From Crotophaga sulcirostris (taxonomy: Eukaryota; Chordata; Aves; Cuculiformes; Crotophagidae), in the NCBI GenBank assembly GCA_013397455.1, contig VYZB01000272.1:186001-250000 (forward strand): a stretch of DNA of 64,000 nucleotides, written 5' to 3'. Under the pieces are notes generated by a model that saw only the letters and a program-made list of their open reading frames with translations, made no database searches and was not told the DNA's origin. Positions 1-10,909 of the stretch are shown here, one piece after another; positions within the stretch are counted from its first letter, which is position 1, and every line of letters starts with the position of its first letter. A program made the translations under genes and the position numbers.

Positions 1-610
1 GTGACCAAGGCACCTTGGCCTGTATCGAAAACAGTGTGGCCGGCAGGAGGAGGGATGTGATTGTGCCCCTGCACTCAGCATTGGTGAGGCCGCATCTCAA
101 GTCCTGGGTTCAGTTTTGCGCCCCTCACTCCAAGAAGGACACTGAGGGGCTGGAGCGCGTCCAGAGAAGGGAACGGAGCTGGGGAAGGGTCTGGAGAACA
201 GAGGTTCTGGGAGCGACTGAGGGGCCGGGGACTGTTTAGGTGGAGAAGAGAAGACTGAGGGGAGACCTCATCGCTCTCTGCAGCTCCCGGAAAGGAGGTT
301 GTGGTGAGGTGGGTGCTGGGCTCTTCTCCCAAGTAACAAGCGATGGGATGAGAGGAAACAGCCTCAGGTTGCACCAGGGGAGGTTTAAATTGGATATTAG
401 GAACAATTTCTTTGCTGGAAGAGTGGTGAAGCACTGGCAGAGGCTTCCCAGGGCAGTGGTGGAGTCTCCATCCCTGGAGGGGTTCAAAGAACATGTAGAT
501 GTGGCACCTGGCAACATGGTTTAGTAGGTACAGTGGGGTTGCACTGACGGTTGGACTGGATGAGCTTAGAGATCTTTTCCTTAATGATCCTTAACCTTAA
601 CGATTCCATA
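1..610 (+). mobile_element. CR1 retrotransposon 3' part, group C, cut by window edge
   Basis: This is a sense-strand CR1 copy whose 5' side runs off the window. Translation in shifting frames gives the CR1 ORF2 C-terminal region, including '[20 protein letters not shown]' at about 40-100 and the '[12 protein letters not shown]' and '[17 protein letters not shown]' blocks at about 250-370. The ORF2 end at 'GNMV-stop' (about 511-525) is followed by a short 3' UTR with 'GGTTGGACTGGATGAGCTTA' at about 552. The tail is a degraded octamer end near 595-610. The reading frame is broken near 190-240, so the copy is dead. The closest relative in the window is the minus-strand copy at 27415-28222. Confidence 0.93.
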
Positions 611-2369
611 CTTCCCACAGGGATTTTATAGAATAGATTTTTCAGAACTGGGGAATGCTGATAGATGCAAAACATGTCCTTCATTTAGGTGAGAAATCAG
701 TAGCATAACCAAGGATGACTTCTGCATTTAAAAAGCCAGGGAAAATGTTGATATCTGCCTTCTCAAAGAAACCAAAGGTAGCAAACTCCAAACCCCACCC
801 ATCGATGTAAATACAGGAAAATAATAAAAGTAGCCAAGACTTTTTAATGCTGAAGTAAGGCTTCAGGTGTTCTTTAAAGTTCAGATTGTTTTTCCATACG
901 TGAAGTACCAATAGGATTTCTGTATGACTTGTAAGAAATTTGTTTAAAGGATCTAATGAGTCCGGGCTGTCTGCGTCACGGAACCTCATGCCTGCCGTGT
1001 GTACCATGCTCTGCCAAGTGGGGCTGCATGGTTCTCGAGAAGATGCCGTAACCACCATGAGACTTACTATAAATGGTTCAAATGTGTTGATTTTGTTCTG
1101 TACAGCTCTATCAGCATATCCCAGATATGAAAGGATGAAAAGAAATGTGTTTTTCTTAAAGGAGACAGTTTGTATGTTGGAGTTCTCAGGACACTGGCAG
1201 AGTCCAGCTGTTTTATCTCAGTTTATCTTACTTTATTCATTTGTGGTTTTATTTTTTTTTTCCTTTTAAATTAAAGTTTAGTGCTAAAGCAATTGATAGA
1301 AGTGGAATGCTGCAGAGTAGAAGTCTTAATGATGGTAAATACTTTGAGGAGAAAGGATTTCATGTTGGTTTGGCCATAAACAACCCTTCCATGCTGAGCA
1401 GGGCAGCTGGATGGTGAAGCTGAGGCTGACTCATTCACTGCCTTTGCTTCTTTGCCCAATGAAAATCCCATCTTGTTATTGATGTGAGGATAAAGAGCAG
1501 ATGCATACAGCAAAATACAGCTTATTAAATGGTGGTTTTGATTGGTTAATTATTTTCTCTGCAGTAATCGTGGATCAGGGCTGCAACTGCCGTTTTCAGA
1601 TTTCACAGGTTCCTTTCTGCTGCTGTAGAAGTGAGTCAGTACAGTTCCTGCTTTGATTTACAAAATTGGATTTTAATCTCTTTGAAACCATTATGCTAAA
1701 TCAATTTTTAACATAGTGGAGCATGGAGGTACAAAGCCCCTCTTGTTCTCCAGTCGCTGACTCTTTGGATGAGTGAGCACCATACAAACAAGACTTAATC
1801 GGTATCTACACAGAAGAGCTTTACCAGGGTGGAAATGCAGTTTTGCTCTGTTACAACGATGAGCTCCTGTGGTGCAGACAAAGGAAATGCAGGTAAAGTT
1901 GTGTTTGCTGCTACTGTGAAGCAAGCCGTCCTCCAGCAATGCAGCAGGAGTGCAGGAGAGGTGCAGCTGAAGGCAATGGCTGTGCCAGCAGCTCTGGCTG
2001 TGAGAGGTCTCCAATGCCATACATGGGAGTTTAGGTTCCCCCCCCTGAACCCAGCTCCAGAGCTGTCAAGGCATCGGATGAATCACCTCTCCGATGTTTT
2101 GGATTTCTTGGCAACTGCAGTGATTGGGCAGTTATCCAAATCCAGCAAGAGCAGTGATAGTAATGAATGGGGAGCTCGTATGATTTCCTTTGGAAAGCAG
2201 GGCAGAGTTTTAAGATGATGCTGTATGCACATGTCTGCATTTGTCCCTTATCCTCCTGTTCCTTTCTGAAATCCATGCCGTCCTGCTATCAGGCTTATAG
2301 ATCAGTCTTACTGCAGGGTGGGGAAGGGGACAAAACCCTTATGGAATACTACAAGTAGATCCAAGCCAC
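611..2369. other. Unique DNA, no gene seen
   Basis: This is single-copy-looking intergenic or intronic DNA. It holds a run of ten T at 1252-1261 and a run of eight C at 2038-2045. The open frames here are short and unlike any protein I recognise. Confidence 0.5.
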
Positions 2370-2569
2370 AGTGAGGCACTAGCACAGGTTGCCCAGAGGA
2401 GTGGTGGCTGCCCCATTCCTGGAGGTGTTCAAGGCCAGGTTGGATGGGGCTTTGAGCACCCTGATCCAGTGGGAGGTGTTCCTGCCCATGGCAGGGGGTT
2501 GAACTGTACGGGATTTAAGGTCCCTTCCAAACCAAACCATTCCATGGTTCTGTGATTCCATGATTCTAT
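2370..2569 (+). mobile_element. CR1 3' fragment, group A
   Basis: This is a 200-bp, strongly 5'-truncated copy. It starts inside the ORF2 end ('GTTGCCCAGAGGAGTGGTGG' at about 2388), carries the 'CAAGGCCAGGTTGGATGGGG' block and the 3' UTR with 'TGCCCATGGCAGGGGGTTG', and ends with two to three tail octamers ('TTCTGTGATTCCATGATTCT', about 2548-2567). Confidence 0.93.
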
Positions 2570-5500
2570 TTCAGGCTACTCAAAACCTCTGAAAATTCAA
2601 GTAGTTTTTAGATCCATCCTTCTTGCCTGGAGCCTGTCTGAGATGCCAGTTGCATGTCCTGTTCACAGTCCTTGCCTGGTAACTTCTGTCCCAACCTCTC
2701 CAGGGAAGAAAAAAATGCAATAGGTCCTTTATGGGGCTTTTTTTGGTATCACTTAAATTAAAAACGTGGAGCATGAGACCTTACACAAGAGCTCAGTCCA
2801 CTCTTTAACAGCCACGTTGCTCAGTCTATCCCCATCAACACCTGGAAGATTCTGGTAGTTCACTCACTTCTTCAGTGAAAAAGGGCACGTGGCTTGTTAT
2901 ACTTGGCCAAATTCACTTTTGTAAAACCCAAAAATAAGCATAAAACTTAATTAGAAAGTAACTAGAGTTAGGCAGGAAGATGAAGAGAAGATTAATTTCT
3001 TACTCCCTTTAAAATCTCCTCTAGGGAAAAAAAAATCTGTTGCATGATTAGGGCAATTTGCTACATAATCAGTCTCCTTGCCTAAAAGGTAAGGATATTG
3101 GTGACACAATGATCCAGAAATGAAGTAACTGGGTTATCTGTATGTGATGGGTTAAACCCGTGGAAGGCCTACATTAGCTCTTAGTTTCAGTGTCAGCATG
3201 CCTTGCCTCCTGAGTGAGACAGGCCAGGGTGGCTAAAAGCAGAGAGCGGGAACACATAAAGCATCCCTTGGCACTTCCTTTTCTCTGCCTTGCCACTGCA
3301 ATTAAAAGGGACATAGCATTAATTTCTCTCCTTGTTAACCTGGGCAGTACCATCATCTTGTGGGTGCATGTGAGAAGAAACAGTGTGGCTGGAGGGGCTG
3401 GGCACAGGGCAGCACAGGCTGATATCAGATATCAGCATTCAAAACAAGAAGAAAGGCTGTTTTTCTGGTGGGGAGGCTGCCAGTCTGAGTTTATGGTGTA
3501 GTACAATGAGAACAGAACAAGTAGAAGTGTATGAAGCTGAGAATGTGGTCTTGACTCATGGAAATAACAATTATTCCCAAGATATCATTAAGCTATCAAG
3601 TAGTTCCCATAAAAGATGGTCTCTTCAATAGTGTTGAGCCTCCTCTGTAATGCACTAGTTGGAGAAGTCTGTTCTGCCTTTGGGTCTTCATGGGACAAGA
3701 CCCCATGGGCTCCTAGTGACCACGCAGAAGACAGGAGAGCTGGCTTGGACCACTCGTATGGTTCAGTGGTGGTGGTCCTGGAATATACAGCTTGCCTCTT
3801 GAAACCCTCTTGGAAGGCTTTTCCTTTAGCTCAGCCTTAAACTAGGTCTTGTCAACTTTTCTGTGTTTGGTTAAGGATGTATTTGTGTTTCTGCATGTGG
3901 CAGCACAGATGTAACACAATACACTGAGCCCCGTGGTGACCTTCTCCTGGGAGAGATGCTCAGAGCAGGGTGATCTCCAGGACCAGTGACTGCAGCAGCC
4001 AGAGCGCTTGGAGGAAAATAACAGAGGAGTGAATTTAAGAGAAGGAGTCATCAGAAGAACGGACAGGACTGGGGCAAAGTATTTGGGAAGGGATTTGTCT
4101 TACCAGGTGAAATGTGGGTCCAGCAAACCAATCTGTATTGACACTGCTGGCAGGAGGAGTGCGCTTGTGGGTTTGTTGGATCGTTCTGTCCGTGGTATCG
4201 CACCGGTGTTGCATGCCTCTGGTTCAGTCTTCACTTCTGATCATTGGGCTGTTCCTCCATCTGCATAAGCATGTACTGCCTTCCTCTGGAGTACCACCAG
4301 AACTGAGGTCCTCAGGGTGTTTTCGTTGTTAAAAACCCTCTCTGACCCCCACTTTAGGCCAAAATAGTCACTTCCACCCTCTTCTAAATGGCACGGATTT
4401 AATTTGAGTGAGCACATGGATTTGCTAGTTATCGGCCATTTCTCCATGCTAATCTTACAGTTGTAAGGATGGCTCCCACCGACTTCAGGAGATGAGTTCT
4501 TCATTATGTTCATTTCTCTTATATGCCCTTCAGGCTGGATATCTCAATACCTTTGGTCTGTGTTTGTTTGCTGTACTGTCCGACACCAATCAGCTCTTTA
4601 TGCTCTCCTGTCCTGGTGTAGGTAATGCTGATAGGCATCCCCCAAAACAGTCACTTTCTTTTCCTTGGGCAATGGTTTTACTGGATCAATCACTGCTGCC
4701 TTGTTGTTCCACAGGCAGTGGGATGTGCAGTGCCCTTTGGATCGGCAGCCCAGGCTGAGTCACCAAATCCGGCAGGGCAGACAGCTGGCACAGGGACAGG
4801 CAAAGTGGTGAGAATCGCTGTCACCTCGCAGCATTGCTGGTGCTGGAATAGAAAAAAAACATTCCAAAATGCTGCACTGAGCTACTTGTTATGAGCCAGG
4901 ATCCCAAAATAACCACCTTTCAGTGGTAAAATAAATTATAAAAGTCTTTCAGATCCAAATGTAATGGTTGGGCAAATTAATCCATTGTTGCATTGTTATA
5001 GTGCTCTAATCATATTTTTATATATCCCAGGAGCTGGAACTAAGAAGCATTTTGCTGTCACTGCAAACACAATAATAAGAATAGTCTTAACAAAGTGACG
5101 TGCACCGAGTTGACTTTCTGCAATACATTTCAGCGGAAATTACAGATGCTTTTTACATTTCATTATCATTAAGGTACAAATAACTTCCTTGTGTTGAAAA
5201 CCAGGCCTACTTTATCTGGTTTAATAATTATATTGAGGCTCATTATGGACACCTTGTTTGTAATTCTCGCTTTTCTTATTGAATTCTAAATGTGTTATTA
5301 CAAAAGTATGTACTTTAACAGAGGGGATGTGTTATGCCAGCATGGAGTTCCAGTTGATCTTTTCCAAAGAGGGTGCTGAATGATCCAGGGCTCAAGAGGC
5401 CCGAATCAGCATCCAGCTTGGTATTTTCCTGGCTGCTTGGAGGGGAGCAGAAACCAAGCAATGCTGTTGACTTGAGCCAGGCAGGAGGCAGAGGTGGGAT

Positions 5501-6408
5501 GGTGAAGACCTTGCGATGAGGAAGTGGTGTGGAAGCTGCAGCGCCAGCAGGGGAGACTTTTCCAAGAAAATATCTTAGTTGGTGTCAAGGTTGTCTCATT
5601 TGCCAGTGGGATATTGCTTTAATGGTGTGCTTTTTTCCTCTACAGTTTACATAGCGAGATGAAGCTAATTAAACCATGTCTAGCTCTGGGAAAAGATCAA
5701 AATGTGAGCTCTTTTTATTTCTTTTTATGAAAACCTTTACCCTGTAATGTTAGGTTATAGGAAGTGCTCAGCTGTGAGTGCATGTTGCTCATCCCTGAAA
5801 AAACACAGGTCCTCTCTTTTACTGATTGCTCCTTGGGTTTAAGTGTTTTGTCTTCGAGTTGATCACGTTTCAGGAACTTGTAAAAGGTGCATGCTTGATG
5901 TGGTTGGGTGGATTAGGCAGAGGAGTGATAAGTAGATGCAGGGAGCTGTTTTGTGCAAAAACCAGTGACAATAAAAACTACTGAGAAGGGTCTTTTTCTA
6001 TCAAGTCATGGAGTAGTTGCTTGGACCCATTCATTCAACACATATCTTGTTATACATAGCTGACTGCCCATTGCCATGTGGGGATTCAGATGTCTCTTTG
6101 GACCTGAGGACACTGTTTCACAGCCTCTCCACATTTGAAGATATTCTTTCCCATCCAGTTTTGCTTTCCTCAAAAAAAAAGATGGAGGGGAATGAAAATA
6201 CAGTGATTTTATTGCAGGTTGGATGTAAATGAGGACTCACTACACTTCAAGTGTAACTGCAGTTCCAGAAATTGTAAATTGTTAGATGACTGTTGCACAC
6301 CAGTGGCTGATGTCTTGCAGAGACCCTGTGATCCAGCATGGGCAGTCCAGCCACTGGTGTCTGCTGGGCGCCTTTTCTCTGTTCTATGGTTGGGGGGTTG
6401 AGTCTCCC
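2570..6408. other. Unique DNA with an AT-rich block, no gene seen
   Basis: This 3.8-kb stretch has no repeat I can identify. About 4900-5300 is AT-rich with TAATTA-like and ATTATA cores, and is a possible conserved noncoding element. A pyrimidine tract ending in CTACAG at about 5644 looks like a splice acceptor, but no convincing donor pairs with it. Short A runs occur at about 3027-3035 and 6172-6180. Confidence 0.45.
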
Positions 6409-6961
6409 ATGAGGGAGGGGGTTCTTCCCCTCTGCTCAGCTTTTGTGAGACCTCACCTGGATCCCTGCGTTCAGTTCTGGAGTCCTCAGCACAGGAAGGA
6501 CATGGAGCTGTTGAAGCAAGTGCAGAGGAGGCCATGAAGATGATCTGAGGGCTGGAGCACCTCCCGTACAAGGACAGGCTGAGAGAGTTGGGGTTGTTCA
6601 GCCTGGAGAAGAGAAGGCTGTGGGTTGACCTTAGAGCAGTCTCTCAGTGCTGAAAGGGGTTCGAAGAAAGCTGCGAAGGGCCTCTTGATCAAGGCCTGTT
6701 GTGACAGGACAAGGGAAATAGTTTTAAACTAAGGGAGGGGAGATTTTCACTGGATGTAAGGAAGAAATGTTTTGCTGTGAGGGTGGGGAGGCCCTGGCCC
6801 AGGTTGCCCAGAGAAGTGGTGGCTACCCCATCCCTGGAGGTGTTCAGGGTCAGGTTGGATGGGACTTTGAGCACCCTGATCCAGTGGGAGGTGTCTAGTG
6901 GGGGTTGGAACTGGATGGGCTTTAAGGTCCCTTCCAACCCGAACCATTCTGTGATTCTGAT
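6409..6961 (+). mobile_element. CR1 3' part, group A
   Basis: The copy begins in the ORF2 C-terminal region. It encodes '[20 protein letters not shown]' at about 6436-6495, then 'LERVQRRP'-like sequence, and continues through the 'GTTGGGGTTGTTCAGCCTGG' block (about 6589-6608) and the A-type 3' UTR. It ends in 'CATTCTGTGATTCTGA' at about 6945-6960. Several stops and frame breaks show it is inactive. The 5' edge is uncertain by about 20 bp. Confidence 0.93.
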
Positions 6962-8929
6962 GGGAATATTTGTAAGTATGTCTTGGTGGCATTGTCATCG
7001 TCATCTTGCCGTTGACTGCAGTGATTGTGAGTCTGGGTTCTGAGAGGCTTTACAGACTGATATCATGGCAAGGAGCTATTGCCAGCATTAATATATGACT
7101 GTATTAGATCATGCTAATTATATTTTAAGCTGAAATGATTTCATAAGGATTGAGAGGCAGTGAGGGCTCTCTCATGAATCTGCCCTTGCAGAGGAGGCAA
7201 GGTTCAAGTGTTATTTCCTCTTCCACAGGGGAGGAGCGTCTGCATCGGGGCTGAGCAGTAAGTTTGTGCTGATGGTGTTGGATTGCCTTTTAGATGGCAT
7301 TCCCATCCCAGTAATTCCACTTCCCTCTGTGCAAAGCAAGGAGCTCTCTGCTTTGGTCGCTGATGTAGACTTGGAGAGATAAAAGCAAAAGGAAGCTTTT
7401 ATTTCAGGCATGTTGTGGTTTTCCCACATACCCAATGGGCTGTCAGCGGGGGCTGCGCTCTGCCAGCATCCCTCACTCTGCATGGATGGGATTGGGTTGC
7501 ACTGAGGGGCTACCTGACAGCTCTTGGACCATCTTCCCAGCGCTAAGGGGTATAAATTGGCTCCGTGTGGAAGCAGAGTAGGATCCGAAGCTGGCAGGGT
7601 GCAGTGCGAGCCTCTTTCTGCCTCGGTGGGTGTTAGATGAGCCTCTGTAAAGAAACTAGTTGTGTGGGGTTTTTTCACAATGTAAGAACTTAAAATCTAT
7701 GAGGGTTAATGGAATTAGGGGGATTGAGAAGCACTTATTGTGATGGACAGATGCCCAGAAGTGCTTGGGAGGACAAGTGAGTTTGTGCCAACAGGAGCAC
7801 TGGGATCCGGATGATGGGTGGTGTGTGTCGGGGCATGCACTGGTGATGCAGGAGGAGGGAGCACTCGAAACTCCCGTCCCAAGCCAGTTTACTCCACCTC
7901 AAGGTTTTCCTCCTGCTCTTACCCCGTCCTAATAAATCTGATCCCTTCCTTGGAGACTGCATTTGATCTCCCAAGTAAAATTTCTTCTTTTAAATAAACC
8001 AATCCTTGCTATAATTAAATATATGCGTGATTTCTTCTCCTGTACAGCTTCAGCAGCCAACTGAACGTACTTAATAATGTTTTTCACTGTATTTCAGTGG
8101 TATGAATGTACATGAAAATTACAGCAAAGGCATCATTTTTTTAACAGCTGTGTTTAGTTGAATAACAGATTTAGAAAGTGCAGACTTTAATTAATCTGTA
8201 TTTTCTGCTGGGATTTCAGCACCATCTGATTTACTTTTCATGGCTGAAAAGTGTAATTGTAGTTTTTCCCTTTAGCTGCAAGTTTATCCTCCCAAGAAAT
8301 TGATTTGGTTCTTCTTTTCCTTAAAGCAAACCCAGTATCCAACTGATGGTACCTGGTATGCGATACGGATGATGCACTTGGGCTGCTGCAGGGCAGAGGG
8401 AGATCAGGAGGCTTTCAGCCATCAGGGTTTGCTGGGAAGCACTGCATTTCCTTCTGTGGCCTTGCTGTGTGGCATAGGCAGCCAGGCTGCGTCAGCCGCA
8501 AGGCAGGGTTGGAAGGGCTGCGTTGGCACCATCAGCCCAAACCCCATTCCGTTCACCACGGCAGGAGTGGACTGGAAAGTAAGGATGGGTCTCACAGGAG
8601 GGACCTCCAAACAGGATGGATTTTCCCTATGCCTAATGCAATTTTTTTTAGTTGAAATGATGGTAAAAGGATCCATCTGTGCTCGCTCTACACAACCCAG
8701 GTTTGTGTGAGCCCGTTGCCATATGCCCTTAGAAGCTGAGCTCTCTGCAGAAGGGGCCAGTGGCTGCCCGGGGACTGTGCACAGCAGCAGCAGTAGGGAA
8801 AGCGAAGTCAGGGGCTGGGGAACTGGGAGGATAAACTGCATTTCTCATGTGCTGTTTGTTGATCTGTCATTACTCCATCTCTGTCAGGATGAATGGAACT
8901 GTTGCAAACATGCAAAGAGCTTCAAAGGC
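6962..8929. other. Unique DNA, no gene seen
   Basis: This 2-kb stretch is without recognised repeats. A minus-strand open frame of 155 codons at 7211-7678 resembles no family I know and has low-complexity composition. The AT-rich part at 7985-8285 is listed separately. Confidence 0.45.
7985..8285. other. AT-rich candidate conserved noncoding element
   Basis: The block is AT-rich, CpG-poor and repeat-free, with several homeodomain-type cores (TAATTAAATA near 8015 and TTTAATTAATCTG near 8188) and octamer-like ATTT/ATTA words. It differs in texture from the GC-richer DNA around it. Conservation cannot be seen from one sequence, so this is an inference from composition only. Confidence 0.22.
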
Positions 8930-9532
8930 TCTTATCTTGGGCTGCATCAAAAGCAGTGGGACCAGCAGGGTGAGGAAGGGGATTCTGCCCCTCTGCTCTG
9001 CTCTGGTGAGACCCCACCTGGAGCCCTGTGCCCAGTTCTGGAGTCCTCAGCACAGCAAGGACATGGGGCTGTTGGAGTGAGTCCAGAGGAGGCCACGGAG
9101 ATGATCTAAGGGCTGGAGCACCTCCTGTATGAGGACAGACTGAGAGAGTTGGGGTTGTTCAGCCTGGAGAGGGGAAGGCTGTGGGGAGAGCTTAGAGCAG
9201 CCTCCCAGTACTGAAAGGGACTCCAGGAAAGCTGGGGAGGGGCTCCTGATCAGGGAGTGCAGGGACAGGATGAGGGGGAATGGTTTTCAGCTGCAAGAGG
9301 GGAGATTGAGATGAGATCTTAGGGAGAAATGTTTTTCTGTGAGGGCGGGGAGGCCCTGGCCCAGGTTTCCCAGAGAAGTGGTGGCTCTCCCATTCCTGGA
9401 GGTGTTCAAAGCCAGGTTGGATGGGGCTTTGAGCTCCCTGATGCAGTGGGAGGTGTCCCTGTCCATGGCAGGGGTGGAACTAGATGGGCCTTGAGGTCCC
9501 TTCTGACCCAAACCGTTCTATGGGTCTATGAT
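8930..9532 (+). mobile_element. CR1 3' part, group A (left arm of inverted pair)
   Basis: The copy starts in the ORF2 region before 'GGGCTGCATCAAAAGCAGTG' (about 8939). It encodes '[20 protein letters not shown]' at about 8992-9051 and runs through the 3' UTR to 'GTTCTATGGGTCTATGATTT' (about 9515-9534). It has 'CTGTGAGGGCGGGGAGGCCC' at about 9337. The same diagnostic G, and a 'TTTTTCTGTGAGG' variant, are shared with the minus-strand copy at 10428-10909, so the two are close relatives in opposite orientation. Confidence 0.93.
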
Positions 9533-10427
9533 TTGGGAGTTTTCTGTAGAAATCAGCCTGTCGTGCCAGTGTATCCTTGTCTCACCCCTACTTTTACCCT
9601 GGGGTGAGGTTCCCTAAGCTGAGTATGAGGACTTGTGCCTGGAGCCTGGCCCAGGGTGGTCAGTGCTGCTCGGTCAGGTTGCTCCTCTCTGTGCCTGCCT
9701 GCTCTGGAGGATTTGAAGGGCAATGTCCTTTCCATGTGCAAGCCAGCACTCTCTCTGGCAGCTTTTCTGCATGAGAAGAGCTGCTTAGGCTCTACATGAA
9801 TGGTGGTTTGCTTCCAGGAGGACTTGTTCTGTGCTGGGATAGGGGGAAGGAATTTTTTACAAAATCAGGGCATTGTTTGAGGAAGTCTGTGTAATTTTAG
9901 TTACTGTCAGAGGTTCTTTACCCCCATTTTTATTTTATTAGGTTGACATGGGTTTTAGTGTCTTAAGGGCTTTGTGTGCAAAGCTCACGATGTCTGGAGA
10001 GAAGCAGTGCATTTGGATTCCGAGCGCGATCCTAGGACGTCTGCTAATCTGAATGAGATAAAAAAAAGTCTTGATGGGTTTTAAAACTTACTTTAAATAA
10101 GGTTTTTCCTTTCATCTCGCCAAAGCCCTGAATTTACTCCCTCATTCTCCCACAAATATGAACAGTCCCTGTGGTGTACAGACACTCTCACGCGCACGGA
10201 GATTCAGCAGAAGGGCCAAACCCAGGTGTTGAAACACACACGCCTGAAATGCTGGAGGAGTTAAAGCAGGGTTTGTGCAAAGTGAAGAAAGGGCCAAACT
10301 AACCAGCTGCCTCTGTGGTGAGCTGGAGGATGACAAAAGTCCCCAGGGGAGTCTTGTGCTCTCCAGCTTTCTCAATTTAGCAGAACAGTTCCTTGCCTCT
10401 GGAGGAGCAGATTGGATATGGCAGTTT
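9533..10427. other. Unique spacer between inverted CR1 copies
   Basis: This is 0.9 kb of single-copy-looking DNA forming the loop between the two group A copies. No gene or other repeat is seen. There is a short A run at about 10059-10066. Confidence 0.45.
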
Positions 10428-10909
10428 CATGGAATCATGGAATGGTTTGGGTCAGAAGGGACCTCAAGGCCCATCCAGTTCCACCCCTTGCCATGCACAG
10501 GGACACCTCCCACTGCATCAGGGGGCTCAAAGCCCCATCCAACCTGGCCTTGAACACCTCCAGGGATGGGAGAGCCACCACTTCTCTGGGAAACCTGGGC
10601 CAAGGCCTCCCCGCCCTCACAGAAAAACATTTTTCCGTAAGATCTCATCTCAATCTCCCCTCTTGCAGCTGAAAACCATTCCCCCTCATCCTATCCCTGC
10701 ATTCCTTGACCAAGAGCCCCTCCTCAGCTTTCCTGGAGCCCCTTCCAGTACTGGGAGGCTGCTCTAAGGTCTCCCCGCAGACTTCTCTTCTCTAGGCTGA
10801 ACCACCCCAACTCTCTCATCCTTTCCTCGTACGGGAGGTTCTCCAGCTCTCGGATCATCTCCGTGGCCTCCTGGACTCACTCCAACAGATACATGTCCTT
10901 GCTGTGCTA
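10428..10909 (-). mobile_element. CR1 3' part, group A (right arm of inverted pair)
   Basis: This is an antisense copy. Its 3' tail is at the left ('CATGGAATCATGGAATGG', 10428-10445), and its 5' truncation lies near 'CTTGCTGTGCTAT' (about 10897-10909). It contains the A-type 3' UTR (about 10450-10510), the ORF2 end, and the 'CCAGGCTGAACAACCCC'-like block near 10793. It shares the 'GCCCTCACAGAAAAACATTT' variant (10612-10631) with the sense copy at 8930-9532. Confidence 0.93.

Noticed and set aside
3145..3260. TGATGGGTTAAACCC word resembling the start of some avian endogenous retrovirus LTRs
   Set aside because: No matching second end, polyadenylation structure, primer-binding site or internal retroviral sequence is visible nearby.
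7211..7678. Open frame of 155 codons on the minus strand
   Set aside because: The composition is irregular, no domain is seen and no splice sites support it.
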